Assembly (NCBI GenBank): GCA_949126835.1
Contig: OX421509.1
Location: 14,601,279-14,665,278 of the forward strand
From: Anisus vortex
Lineage: Eukaryota > Mollusca > Gastropoda > Planorbidae
DNA: 64,000 nt
Reading direction: 5' to 3'
Position 1 is the first letter of the stretch. Every line of letters begins with the position of its first letter. The translations under genes and the position numbers were made by a program. A model generated the notes under the pieces. The model did no database searches. It saw nothing but the letters and a program-made list of their open reading frames with translations, and was not told where the DNA came from. Below are positions 31,753 to 44,900 of this stretch, in pieces.

Positions 31753-32803
31753 TAGGTTCTCAACGGGGGCGATATCACCCCCGGGGGGGGGGGGTGAGAA
31801 GCTTTAGGGGGGCGCTGACATTCCCGGTGGCGATTGGGGGGCGGTGAATCGGCGGTACAAACGTACCTGATATAATTTGAACACATCAGCCATTTGAATC
31901 GATTAGTTTTTGGATGAAATGTGATGTAAACGCAAGTGCTGCTAAATATCGGATATACCCCAACAGCATGCCTACATATTATTAGGCCCATAATAATAAG
32001 AAAAAGGAATCGCAGTGACTTTTCGATGAAGTAGGGGTCAGTATTTGACAAATATGGCTGGTCCTGTGGTTGGTTCACTGGACTGTCAACCCTGCTGACC
32101 GATCACTGTCGCCTTAACTTCGGTTAATATGATATTTTCATCTCAGATTTACTGAGATGTCCTTAATATGTTTAAAATCAGCAGAGACATTCAATTATAG
32201 TTTAGCGGTATAGATAAGTAGTAATCATACAAACTGGGAAGTTATTGTAATGCTTGAAAATATCCATAAAAATTCTTTAGTCATATTTCATATTCTATTT
32301 ATATAATTTTCAAATACTTTTCACAATTTGATCATATTAAAGTTATAAATTGTAAGCCATTTATTGTTTATAAAAGAAAAAACAACAGAAATATTAGCTT
32401 AAAAAACGGGCTAATTATCTCCCTTTAATAAAAAAAAATGTTTCCACATTTGTTCAATAGTAATGCCGAACAAGTTCTGTTTTGTAATATAACAAATATT
32501 ACTGATTATTAGACCTAAGGCTTTTGCAACCGAAATTGAAACATAAAAAGACAAATAATTGCTATCAACACACCAGGCAAACGATTCACATTAATATTGA
32601 TTTATTTAAACCGTTTGTTTAGGCAATTTTTTGATCTATTAATTCTTACAATATGTTTCAGTTTCATTTTTTTTTAAGATAATTAATCACACAAAAAGTC
32701 TAGTTCGACTAAACAAATTGCGGAAACTATATTCCAGACGGGCGGAAAGGGGGGGGGGGGGGGGCGCTAACAGAAAGTTGGGGGGGGGGGCGGTTTAAAA
32801 CTA
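31753..32803 (-). mobile_element. Truncated hAT-type relic (AGGTTCTCAAC family)
   Basis: It begins taggttctcaacgggggcg and is homologous, in reverse orientation, to the 3' kilobase of the element at 40676-44428. Shared words include gtacaaacgtacctgata, atcgattagtttttggatg, agccatttattg, gataattatctccctttaa-like and tttccacattt. Long G runs lie near both ends. The far terminus is missing. Confidence 0.7.
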
Positions 32804-32934
32804 AATTAAAATACATATCATTTACATTCAAATTATCAGGCCTAGGCCCCTACGTTGTTTTTAATTGGTAGGCCGCCTGTAAAGCCCCACGTGGGGGTTC
32901 GTAGTAAGTGAAAGGGGCGGACTTGATCTTATAC

Positions 32935-33115
32935 ATTACATACGCTCCTTCTATAAAGAAGATTATTGCGTCCTACGATCATCAGTGGTCCGATTCTAGT
33001 CTTGCATTTTTATTAATGTTTTAAATAATGTTAAGTTACTGTTTTTCCTGGTTTGTTCAGGCAACCCATTCCACGCCCGGGAAGAAAGAGTACTTATATC
33101 TGCATTTGTTATTAG
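32935..33115 (-). mobile_element. LINE 3' tail fragment, inverted
   Basis: Reverse complement of the tail at 39010-39170: cgctccttctataaagaaga, then cctggtttgttcaggcaacc and cattccacgcccggg. Confidence 0.7.
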
Positions 33116-33759
33116 AGATAAGGAAAGTGTTTTTGTTCTTATATGTAGATCTATAGCTGAGCATTGCAACAGGTTGTTATTGTGTTGTATTTCTAAATTA
33201 GAGTTTAATTAAAGTCTTATGTATTATTACTACTTCACTCTTTGCCCTTCAGTCCTCTAGTGTTTCTAGCGTTTTACCTCAATTAAAAAAAAAAAAGTTA
33301 CGACCAAGGACGCCACTGTTGTAATTCTCCGCCCCGTTTTTGTTTTCAACGAGTCGTCCTTTTTTTTAGGGGGGAGGGGGAAGGGGGGGGGGGGTTGCCG
33401 ATTTGAGCTATTATGATAAGTATTAGGTATTAGTAGATGGAGTGTAGTTAAATGTGTCGAATAAAAGTCTACTAATAAGTTGAATAGAACATACGTAGTG
33501 AATATCAGTTTCAGTTGTATTATTTCTTCGTTCTTGAGAGTTGTTTATTTTTCCACCGTATTATTTATATAAGCTTATATAAACATAGGCCTACTTAACC
33601 TACATCGTTAGGCCTACATTTGACATGAAATGGTGTTGTAGTAACTTTGGCCCAATTTTAATCCAGGCACAGAAGATCTATGCCACGCTTGCGTCTCCGT
33701 TAGTTATCCAATGCGTTACTGTGTGTTTATTGTTATGAACCTCACATACAGTTTGGCAA

Positions 33760-34335
33760 TTACTGTCTTTCTTTGATATATTTCATACATATACCAGGTA
33801 ATTACTGTCTTTCTTTGATATATTTCATACATATACCAGGTAATACTGTCTTTCTTTTATATATTTCATACATATACCAGGTAATTACTGTCTTTCTTTG
33901 ATATATTTCATACATATACCAGGTAATACTGTCTTTCTTTTATATATTTCATACATATACCAGGTAATACTGTATTTCTTTTATATATTTCATACATATA
34001 CCAGGTAATACTGTATTTCTTTTATATATTTCATACATATACCAGGTAATACTGTATTTCTTTTATATATTTCATACATATACGAGGTAATAATGTCTTT
34101 CTTTTATATATTTCATACATATACCAGGTAATACTGTCTTTCTTTTATATATTTCATACATATACCAGGTAATACTGTCTTTCTTTGATATATTTCATAC
34201 ATATACCAGGTAATACTGTATTTCTTTTATATATTTCATACATATACGAGGTAATAATGTCTTTCTTTTATATATTTCATACATATACCAGGTAATTACT
34301 GTCTTTCTTTTTATATATTAATTATTTCATACATA
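33760..34335. repeat. 41-bp tandem array, about 14 copies
   Basis: The unit contains tactgtctttcttttatata and tttcatacatataccaggtaa. Two sub-types (ctgtcttt and ctgtattt) alternate in blocks. Confidence 0.93.
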
Positions 34336-34366
34336 TACTATTATATAAATTTAGAAGCAGATCTTT

Positions 34367-34860
34367 TTGAAAGAACTATTCACTAATGTTAAAATTATCT
34401 CAAATATATGTGAGGAAGCGCATCGATCACAAGATTATGTCCCTTGCCTATGGATGCGTGGAAGGCACTGCACCTGCCTATCTCAAAGAGCTCATACCAA
34501 AGCATGTGCCATTAAAGATACTGCGGTCATCAACACAGACTCTTCTGAGAATTCCATGTTTGGATGGTCACAGGAAAAAGACTCTTTGTGTGCACTCCTT
34601 TGAATATGTGGCGCCTTCACTTCTGGAACAACTTACCTGAGACACTAACAAACTCTGAGACAAATGAGTCATTTAAGGAGAATTTAAAGACATTTCTTTT
34701 CCACTAAGTTGATCAATGACAGCTCCATCGGCCAAAAAACTTGTTTAAAACTATTTTAGAATGTTATTGTCGTTTCGTTTTTATGAGCGCGCTGAGCATG
34801 CTTTCCATTAGCATGGAGTGAGGCGCTATATAAGTGACCAATTATTATTATTATTATTAC
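34367..34860 (+). mobile_element. CR1/L2-like LINE 3' end with ATT-repeat tail
   Basis: The frame includes GTAPAYLKELIPKHVPLKIL and then a decayed WNxLP..ESFK-like region. The 3' UTR has gcgctgagcatgctttccat followed by gcgctatataagtgaccaa and (ATT)n. This tail is also used by the SINE at 46531-46743. Confidence 0.75.
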
Positions 34861-34930
34861 TTACGGTCACTATAAATAAGCAAATTTTCTTAAATAAGAA
34901 ATTATAGAACCTACAGCTATGAGGACTAGA

Positions 34931-35207
34931 GGCCGACCGAAACCAAAGTTTTGTTTTTCGGCTGAAAAGGAAACCATACAGAAAGTAATAAATTGACTCT
35001 CGGTCGAAACCGAAGCTGAAACCGAAATCGTCAAACAAAAGATTTTAAAAGACTGCACAGTAATTCCACACTCCAGTTTCCCACATTCTTTAAGGTGATT
35101 CAATAATCCGTTCATTATTAACTTGTTGACTGAAAGTCAATATCAGTCTCGGCCTTCACCGAAAGCTAAGTTTTTGACTTCGGCCGAAACCGAATTTCGG
35201 TCGGCCT
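34931..35207. repeat. MITE with GGCCGACCGAAA ends
   Basis: It starts ggccgaccgaaaccaaag and ends ccgaatttcggtcggcc. Internal copies of tcggccgaaaccgaa and tttcggctgaaa fold back on each other. The target duplication is not clear. Confidence 0.7.
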
Positions 35208-35638
35208 GTAATGAGCACTGTAGCCATGGTTCCCAGGTCTGTTTCATTTCCATACAGTTTTTGGTCGTAATGGTTGTCTTCTGTTGCAACAATTTGTTGA
35301 ATAGAGTCTAGTATTGTTGGATATTGTGTGTTGGGGCAAGTTATTTCAGAATAGGTTGGTAATTTTTTTGTTGTGGTGGAATAACGGCAGGCCATGAGGT
35401 TCTGTAGCATTATTTGAAAAAAAGGAATCCACAGGCCTATAAATTAACATGTTTTACAAACAATAGCTCCATGTTTACCAAATGTATTTGTAAATGAGTG
35501 TGTCCAGCCAACCTTACTCAACTAATGTCAGATATGCTGCTCATAAGGGCTAGGTAGAGCCAATGATGTTTAACCATTGCTACTTGACAATACTATTGTA
35601 CGGGGGTGTCGTTTTGGACATTTAAAATATAACCATCA

Positions 35639-35882
35639 CAGCGGGCACATCACGTCGTATCGACGTTGAAAAAACATGGAAACCGATAACACGCTTGAGA
35701 CCTATGCAGTAGCAACTCATGGCCCTATTGCGAGAACACCGGGTACCATACAACGAGACTGAATGATTTTTTTTAAAAAGAGGCTTATCCGGCGGGCACT
35801 CCACGTCGTATCAACGGGGAAACCACGAAAACACGTGGAAACCACGTTTTTCCCCCGTGAATACGATGTGGTGTGCCCGCTG
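35639..35882. repeat. MITE with CAGCGGGCAC ends
   Basis: The left end is cagcgggcacatcacgtcgt and the right end is atacgatgtggtgtgcccgctg in shortened inverse form. A third internal copy (cggcgggcactccacgtcgt, about 35790) makes a hairpin with the right end. It lies only 56 bases upstream of the transporter's acceptor at 35938. Confidence 0.75.
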
Positions 35883-35997
35883 GGTATTTTCTTGTTTATG
35901 TGACTTGATCTATTTTGTTTTGTTTCTTCTTTAATTAGGTCAATTCCAGGAGCAAGTCACTCTCAGAGTTGGCAGTCTTGACACGAAAGCATCAATA

Positions 35998-38900
35998 ATG
36001 GCGCCGGCAACATGCACCATGTCTGGCGGATTTAAATATTTCTTAACGTCTTGGGCGTTTGTTGAAAACCTACTGTTCTCTGGATTGAGAGCAGGTTGGC
36101 CTGCCCTCGTGTATATTCTGAAACAAGAACAGATATATGCCCACCTTTGTAAAGAGCCTATCGTTAATAATAACTGGCATAATGTTACCGCCAATGCTAC
36201 GCAAGGCTTGCACTCATTGGACGGTCGTTTGAATTTTAAATATTACAACCAATCAGAGAACGGCTTTGCGGTGATCTATAATGTGAGTGGTGTATGGAAT
36301 CACACTTTGGCCAAATGTGATGAACAGGATGCAGTGTTTAACCAATGCTTCACTGTTGCCACCGCCTTGATGGCGCTGAGTGCCCTTCTGTATGGTCATC
36401 TGAATTACAAATATGGCATCCGGGCACCTAGAGTTTTATCAGTGTAAGTTTTATGTTTCTATTTTTAGAATAGGGTTATCTCCTATCCAACAGTATCTTT
36501 TGGCCCCAGTGATATTCCCTAGCATTTTCTAATCTTATCTTAGATTTTAGATCAAGGGTTGGCAACCCACGGCACGCGTGACAGACTTGGCACGCTGAGC
36601 GATTTTAAATGGCACGCGGAATATGCCTACTCCCAAAAAAAAAAATCAAGTATCTTCTACTAGAAAAGAGTAGGATAACTTTAATGCTGTTGGCATGCTG
36701 AATGAATTAGAAATCCTAATTGGGCACACTGTTATCAAGACCATTGTTTTAGATGTTACATTCGCTCCTTCTTTACAGATCGCAATCCTCTCTATTCATT
36801 TTAAAATTATGTCTGGTGATTATTCATTAAAAGCTATTTAAATACTTTACAATGTTTACAAGATCATGAACCGCTACGTGGAAATGTCCGCACAGCCAGG
36901 TCGCATCCTACAGGTATCCCGCTCTACCCGAGGCCATCAGCTCAAACTGCATGTCCCACACACACGCACCGACGTCTACAAATATTCTTTTTTTTCCCGC
37001 CAGCCATTAGTATTAGACTGTGGAACACACTGGACCAAGCCTCAATCACTGCCCCCTCTGTAACGGCTTTCAAATCTTCATTGAGTTGGACTAAATACCA
37101 CAAATGAATCTCCGTCATCTGTTTGTAATTCTTGTTTGTGATGTTATAAAATTGTGTATGTAGTTAAATTGTGGACTTTTCCCTCGTGTCTAACGGGGTC
37201 TCGGCAGAAATATGAAGAAAAAGAAGAAGAAGACAGATTTGCAAACAAATAATTCTATGGAGTTTGTTTCGAACTACATCCCCGAACTAAAGTCAGTAGG
37301 CCTACTACATGTGTAGCAGACAGATTATCAATGACACGCTGAAAGCTCATAAAAGAGGCAATTCAAGTCTCTTCTATAAGAAAAGAGCAGGATGACTTTT
37401 AGGTTGTTAACACAATAAACGAATTAGAAATCCTACTTTGGCTCACTATTATCAAAAGTTTGCTGTGACCCTTGCTTTATGGAGCATGCGTGTTAAATTC
37501 TTAATCAGCACTGACGGGGGCACTAGTGTACAAACGTCTTAACAAGTAGGCCTCTAACAAAACAATATTTCTTATCTTCGCCAAATATTCCTCCCGTTTA
37601 TTCTAACCTCTAGAACACTTGCCCTAACAGTGCACTTAAAACACTTGCCCTAACAGTGCACTTAAAACACTTGTCCTAACAGTGCACTTAAAACACTTGT
37701 CCTAACAGTGCACTTAAAACACTTGCCCTAACAGTGCACTTAAAACACTTGTCCTAACAGTGCACTTAAAACACTTGTCCTAACAGTGCACTTAAAACAC
37801 TTGCCCTAACAGTGCACTTAAAACACTTGTCCTAACAGTGCACTTAAAACACTTGCCCTAACAGTGCACTTAAAACACTTGTCCTAACAGTGCACTTAAA
37901 ACACTTGCCCTAACAGTGCACTTAAAACACTTGTCCTAACAGTGCACTTAAAACAATTGTACGTGTTAACCTATCGGACATTCAAATTAGTCAAGTTATT
38001 GGTGCCCCCACCCCTATATAATATAATTATATATATATATATTATATTAAAAAAAAAATACACCAGGCCTTTAACATGAAATTGTATTTATCAATATTAT
38101 TTAAAAAAAAGCGTATAGCACGGAAGAAAATACTACATCTAGATTCTAGACGATATCTAATTGATTTTGTATGCTTTCACTTTATTTATATTTTTAAAGT
38201 TTTAATCCTACTTTAAAAAAAAGATTGCTAAGTCTTAGACTCCATATCAGATTCTCAAAACTAATTTTAAGCAGCTTAAGACCCCTGCTTTAATATTTAA
38301 TTTTTAATAGAGATAAAGCACGCAGGCTGAACGAATAGGACCGGAAATGTTTGTACACGTTGAACCTGTAGGTTGACCATGCATGCAAAATATTGAAGAC
38401 ATGTCCATGAGTAAAATGATTCCCTCACGGGCCGTTTTTTTTTTAAAGATGGGAAGAATGTTATTGTTAGGAATTTCCATATTTCAAAACAAGCCATTCT
38501 AAAAATGGATCAAACTTTCTTATGAGCTCAAGCTCCCCTTAAAAAAAACAACAACCATTCTGCAACGATCCAAACTTACCCTTGCTTCTAGAAAAAAAAA
38601 ACAAGTCGTGTTCCGCTAACTTGCAATTTAACAGCTGTAATACGCCTAAAGACAAGTAACCACACGCTGCAGAGACTCATGAGGGCACAGAACGCTGCGG
38701 AGCGCATTGTTTCGATGGTAAAGAGGCAGGATCATATCTCTCCAGTTCTAAGGGATCTCCACTGGCTCCCGGTGATGAGGCGAATATATCAAAAAAACAT
38801 TACGTACGGATGTATAAATGGCACTGCTTCTTCCTACCTTTAAGAACGGATATCAAAGCACGCGCCATCAAGGCAACTGCGCTCTTCATCACAGTCACTC

Positions 38901-41900
38901 TTTAAAATTTCCAGGGTGGCTGAACACAAAAAGAAGAACCTATAAGTGCGCTCATTTAAATCTGTTGCGCCTTCTATATGAGACGAAATAGTTTTGTAAA
39001 AAGAGCTTAAAGACCTTTCTCTTTGGCTAAGTGATGTTTGAACAGACCAGGAAAACCAGTAACGTAACATTATTTAAAACTCTGATCAAGATTCAAGACT
39101 AGACTCAGAGCATGGATGAGCGTAGGATGCAATAATTTTCCTTTTAGAAGGATCGTCTGTAATATATAAGATAAGACGTCCAATGGGCCATTGTGATGTA
39201 ATATAGGCCTAGTGCCTGTATAGAGTCTGACTAAAGATAGAGCATGTAAGTGTTCTATAATATATATTGCATGTATATACCATGTGTATAAAAATAAAGT
39301 AGGCCTACACGTTGGACCAAATTGATCCACAGGGCCGGTAAAGCAGCGCTTACCGGTTTCTGTGGCCACGGCATACAAGGGATGTATGGCCAGCACAAAC
39401 TAAAGTCAGGTACCCATCAGAGCTGGGTAGACTCAGAAACACCCTCCAGTCCCGGGAACAATCTTAGCCTTCACCAGGATTCGAGCCCAGGACCTTCGGT
39501 ACGCCAGTCGAACGCGCTGCCGCTCGGCCACCGTGCCTACATATGCTTTATATAATCTGTGGTTACTTTTAATATGAACTATGTTAACCCTTCATTCCGA
39601 TATATCTATATAATGGCGGCTGTTGTTTCTATTGCAGTTTTTTATTTGTGGCTGGAGCAGTTTCTATTGCATTTACAAATAAAGGTAAAGCTGGTCATTG
39701 TTGTTTATACAGTGAAACCTCGCTACTTCGCGGTTCCACATTTGCGGATTCACTACTTCGCGGATTTTTGTCATTGTATTATATGAGAAAATATACACGT
39801 ACCGTGAAATCTTTATTTTTTTTTTTATGCACACCTACTATTTCATTGCTAAACATTTGTGCCTGTGTGCTGTATGTACATATTGTATATATCTGTACAT
39901 TACTATAATAAATGATGGTTTCTTAACAGTACGTAAATGGAGAGTTTTAAAAATCCGAATAGGCCTACACGTTAAATAAATACTGTAAATATGGTGTGCC
40001 TACTTCGCGGATTTTCAGCTATCGCGGCCTGTCTCGGAACCTATCTACCGCGATAAACGAGGGGTCACTGTATTCACATTTGGAAATCATTCAGTAAATT
40101 CATTGATCAATAAATCGGTATACTTAAATTCCTACCTACCTAGCAACCCGCCATACTTACATAAATACATGTATACCAATGTATCGAATCTATCTAGATT
40201 TACATACAATATCTATTCTGTTCATCCTTCTAAATCATCCATTTCTGCTCTATTCTATCTATCACTATATTTATACACCTGTTTATTCATTCATCTAAGC
40301 CAGGGGTCGGGAACGTTTTGTCTGAGAGAGCCATGGACACCACATATTTTGAATTGTAATTCTGTGAGAGCCATACCATATGCTTAAATCTAAAAATTCA
40401 AGTAAATTTCGTTTTAATTACAATGAATGCAAGGTTGCTATTTTTCTGTATTTTAGGTCAACAGAGTTTATCTCCTATACCACTTCTGATGCTGAGCTGC
40501 AGTTGACTTTAGTTCATTTGTAGAATTCAATATTGATATGCAATTAATACGTAGATCAAAGGCGTCTAAATAATATTTTTTTTATAATCGAACATTTGTC
40601 TGCGAGCCAGATGCAGCCATCAATAGAGCCACATCTGGCTCGCGAGCTATAGGTTCCCGACCCCTGACTAAGCCATAGGTTCTCAACCTTTTTTTCGATT
40701 CACCGCCCCTTTTACAATTTTTTTTCCGCGCACCGACCCCCCCCCCCCCAACTTTTTTTTCCGCCCATTCCCCCCCCCGGCAGTTAAAGGGTCAATATAG
40801 TTTATGCAATTTTTTTTTAGACCGACTAGATTTGTGTGCTTTTTTTATTATCTTTATAAAAACAGAAAAGGAAACTTATTGAAAGAGTTAGGCCTAATTT
40901 AATAGATCAAAAAATGACCTAAACAAGAAGCTTAAAAAAATCAATATTAATGTGAATCGTTTTCATGGTGTGTAGTTTGTCTATATTTTTTTTCAATTTT
41001 GGTTGCTTCACTATTTGCAGCTATTTTTCTTGTGGGACAACCAAAAGGTATTAGCATAAAATCCACTTTTCACAAAAGAGGTTGATAAATATGCAATACA
41101 AAATTGTTGCCAGAAACTCACAGACCGAGAGAAACTGTTTGATTTTCTCCCAAAGAATCGCATTTGCTTTTCAAAAACTCGTGCAACAAAACCAAGTCTC
41201 ATACATCAGGGGTCGGCAACCTTTTTATAATGGTATGCCAAAGTAGGATTTGTAATTCATTCAGCGTGCCAACATCATAAAAGTCATACTGATTTAGCAT
41301 TCAATTCCTTGTTGAAGAGACTTGGTGCCGATGAAAATTGCTCTGCATGCCAAGTCTGCATGCGTGCCGTAGGTTGCCGACCCATGTCATACATTATATT
41401 TAAAAAGTCATCTTCTGCTAACCAACGCACCCCTGCGTGCAGTAGCCATCGCTTGTAGTCCTCGTCAATGAACAATGAACAATATTTTATTTGCCACATA
41501 GTAGCCTATAAGTACAATAAAAGCATAGCCAAAGATAAAACAAGAAAATAATAACGTAGGCAAACAATATAAAATTATACCGAGGCAATAAAAGTAATAC
41601 ATATATTAATAATAATAGTAATACTAATAATAAATTAATTTAAGGTAGGCCTATTAAATCAAAGCTGTCTATAAAATCATTTAATGTATACTTATTTGTG
41701 AACATGTGAACTGCTGAAATATTGTAGCGAATGATGCAGTCAACCACCAAGACTTTTAGTAACTAAATGTTGTCAAACAATATACAGCCGAAACATCTGG
41801 AATAGACTACTTTTTAAAACTACAATATCGATTTACGATACACCATACCATCGCCGGTGGAGGAATTTCATATACACTAAAAAGTCTTCTAGTACAATAA

Positions 41901-44900
41901 GTCTAGATCTACTAGATTTTTATATTTATTTATTTTTTCGAAATGGGCAAATTTACTCTTTTTTTTGCTCAAATAAACGTAAGCTAAATGTAAAGCTTGA
42001 TTGCCTGGTAGCGTCTACTCATCCAGTTATAAAGAGAATTAATTGTAATGTCTTTGGATAATTTCACAATATACCGGTACTCTAAATCAGCGATCGGCAA
42101 CCAAAGAAACGCGTTCCAAACTTTGCACGCTGAGCTATTTTCAATGGCATGCGAGAGACCTCCAAGAGTTAGTTTTTTTTATTGATAAAACAACAACATT
42201 TTTCGGTTCTGAATGAGGAAAACTGACTGTTGAAGCCGATGTTTCTGACACATTTCAGTGAGTTGAACCTGCATTTACAAGGACAAATGGAATGGATTTG
42301 CATTGAAACTAGACATATCTCGCCCTAAGAACAATTTCAAAACATTTAACTACATGTGCATCCATATGTTAAAGAGTATATTAAAATAGATTGTTTGGCT
42401 TTTTCAGAAGTACATCTAAGCACTCAAAGCGGAGTTTTCTAATCAAAGGCAGAACTTTCAAATTGTTGGACTCATTTTTTTTATACCACACCAAGCCTAA
42501 CTGATTTGATATTACTGCAACCTTCTTAGATGTAGATCTTTTTTTTTTAAGTGGAGGAATATTGGTGGTTTTAAAATGGAGCAAGTTGAATTTTAAACAT
42601 TTAAAAAATGGGCCGTCAAATGTCCCATTTGTGGAAAAAATCTGGGAGGTAGCTGCTTACGAAAGTCGTCTGCTATTCTCAACTGATTGGCATTCGCTAC
42701 TTTACTTTCAGCTTTTGGTTCAACTTACACCTAAGAACTAATTTTATCGCACATCAAAGCTGTTTTAAGCATATAAAAAGGTCACCACAACTTGACCGCT
42801 CATTAATTGATACAGACTACTTACATTTAAACGAGTTTTTATGCTCATTTTCTTTAATTAAACATAAATATAATTAATTCTTAGATAAATTTATTTGTAT
42901 TATTAATTTAGAAATATAAGAGACCTATTTAATGTAATTTCTGTTATTATTAATGTTTAAAATATAAACTCCTTAAATTGACAAACAATTAATGCAGGAA
43001 ATGTTTATTTTCAACTGTTTAACGTAAATTATTTGAATCCTCTAATAATTAAATCTTGTTATGAATACCATAATGGTAAATTTATATAAAGAAATAATAA
43101 TTAGTCTGTAATATTTGTTATATTACAAAACATAACTTGTTTGGCATCACTATTGAATCAAATGTGGAAACATTTTTTAATTAAAGGGAGATAATTAACC
43201 CGTTTCATTTGAACTAATATTTCCAATGCTTTTATTCTTTTATAAAAAATAAATGGCTCACAATTTATAATTTTGAAATTATCAAACTGTACAAATTATT
43301 GGACAATTATATAAATATTATATGACTAAAAAGTTATATGTATATTTTCAAACATTACATTAACTACCCAGTTTGTATGCTTACTACGTATCTATTCCTC
43401 TCAACGAGTGCTGTATATATACTAATCTAAACTCAACGCATATATATATATGTTATGTATAAGATGCATGTACACTATTGAAGTATGATACGAAAGTAAC
43501 GAATGAATGGAAAAACTATGTCAAATAAACAGAATGAATGGATGTGAAAGTCTAAACCTAACTACAACAACTACATAAATTATCTAAATTTGTTTAAATA
43601 CTCTATGTTGTCTTCTATCCTTTAGATTTGTAAAAATTGCAATTAATGTCTTCTATCCTTCCTCTTAATGTACAAATATATGAATATTATTGTACATGTA
43701 AAAAGTGTCAATAAACATTGTTGAAAAAAAAAAAAAACGCGGCTGAGTAGCAAAGTCGACAGCGAGCTCGACTCCCAAGCGCCGCATCAGGGGTTCGACC
43801 CTCAGTGCAGTCAGCCAAATATCCACCGCCGACTTGGAGAGGAGATGGGCGCCGCCAAGTCTACCAAGCCCAAGAGAGGACTAATGGACACCCAGTGTCC
43901 CCCCAACGACCGTCAAGGTTAAGGGACTACAAAAAAAAAAAAAACGCATAAAAGGAGATCAAAATATCATCAATATAAGCACCTTTTGACATCACAATGT
44001 TCTTTAAAACCACGCTTACAGACAATCAAGCTTTACAGGGATCGATCGGTGGCTGGGATAGAACCCGCGACGTGTCGGTTGACAGTCCGGTGAACCAACC
44101 ACACCACGAGCCAGCCGCACGCCATACTTGTCTAATACTGACCCCCACTTCTTGGAAAAGTCATTGCGACTCCTATTTCCTATTAGTATAATAATATGTC
44201 GGAGATATCATATATTTAGCAGCACTAGTGTTTAGGCTACATCACATTTCATCCAAAAACTAATCGATTCAAATAGCTGAGGTCTTCAAAGTATATCAGG
44301 TACGTTTGTACCGCCCACTTGCCATTCACCGCCCCCCTTCCCCCAAACGCCCCCTGAAACGTCAGCGCCCCGTAAAGCCTACCACCGCCCCCCGGGGGGC
44401 GTTAACGCCCCCGTTGAGAACCTATGATCTAAGCCATTCCTCTATTCTATTAAAGTTTAATTATTGACCATGTTCTGTCTGTCTTTGAATTTGACTTTAA
44501 GACTGTAAAAGAAAAACAACAAAATATATATATGCAAGTGAATTTAAGACGCAGATGAAAGCAGATTTATTTACCTATGCACTGAATGAAATAGTCTGAT
44601 ATTGATACGTAACAGTCAATATATCTAATGATAATGTATCATCAAATAGCATCAGGTGTAAAAGCAATGTTTTTAATTGGTTTTAAAATATGGGAAACGT
44701 TTATTTTAAAAACAAAGCAATAAAGTAAACCGTATTTCTGTTAATAAAATAGAAACAAAAAAATATTGGAAAGTATTACAATGATTATTTTTAAATATTT
44801 TTTTTTTGCGAGGCTGTATAGGTTTGTCCCTGCCATCCCTTCTCTCACCCCCCCCCCCTTCTTCCCTGACCTATATTCTGTGATACACGTGACATAGTGA

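Larger units (their letters stand above)
40676..44428. mobile_element. 3.75-kb hAT-type relic (AGGTTCTCAAC family)
   Basis: The ends are taggttctcaacc and gttgagaaccta. The 8-mer ctaagcca is present on both sides (40668-40675 and 44429-44436). Poly-C blocks sit inside both ends (accgcccc, cgcccccg). No transposase frame is intact. It contains a 180-bp MITE (41207-41386), a SINE (43737-43935) and a SINE head (44035-44130). It occupies most of SLC43 intron 2. Confidence 0.75.

Noticed and set aside
31387..32078. - strand frames of 113 and 154 codons
   Set aside because: They overlap hAT-type repeat ends, have no family signature and cross G homopolymers.
35998..36447. Single-exon 149-residue membrane protein
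   Set aside because: The frame ends at a canonical donor, and nine further in-phase exons complete an SLC43 transporter.
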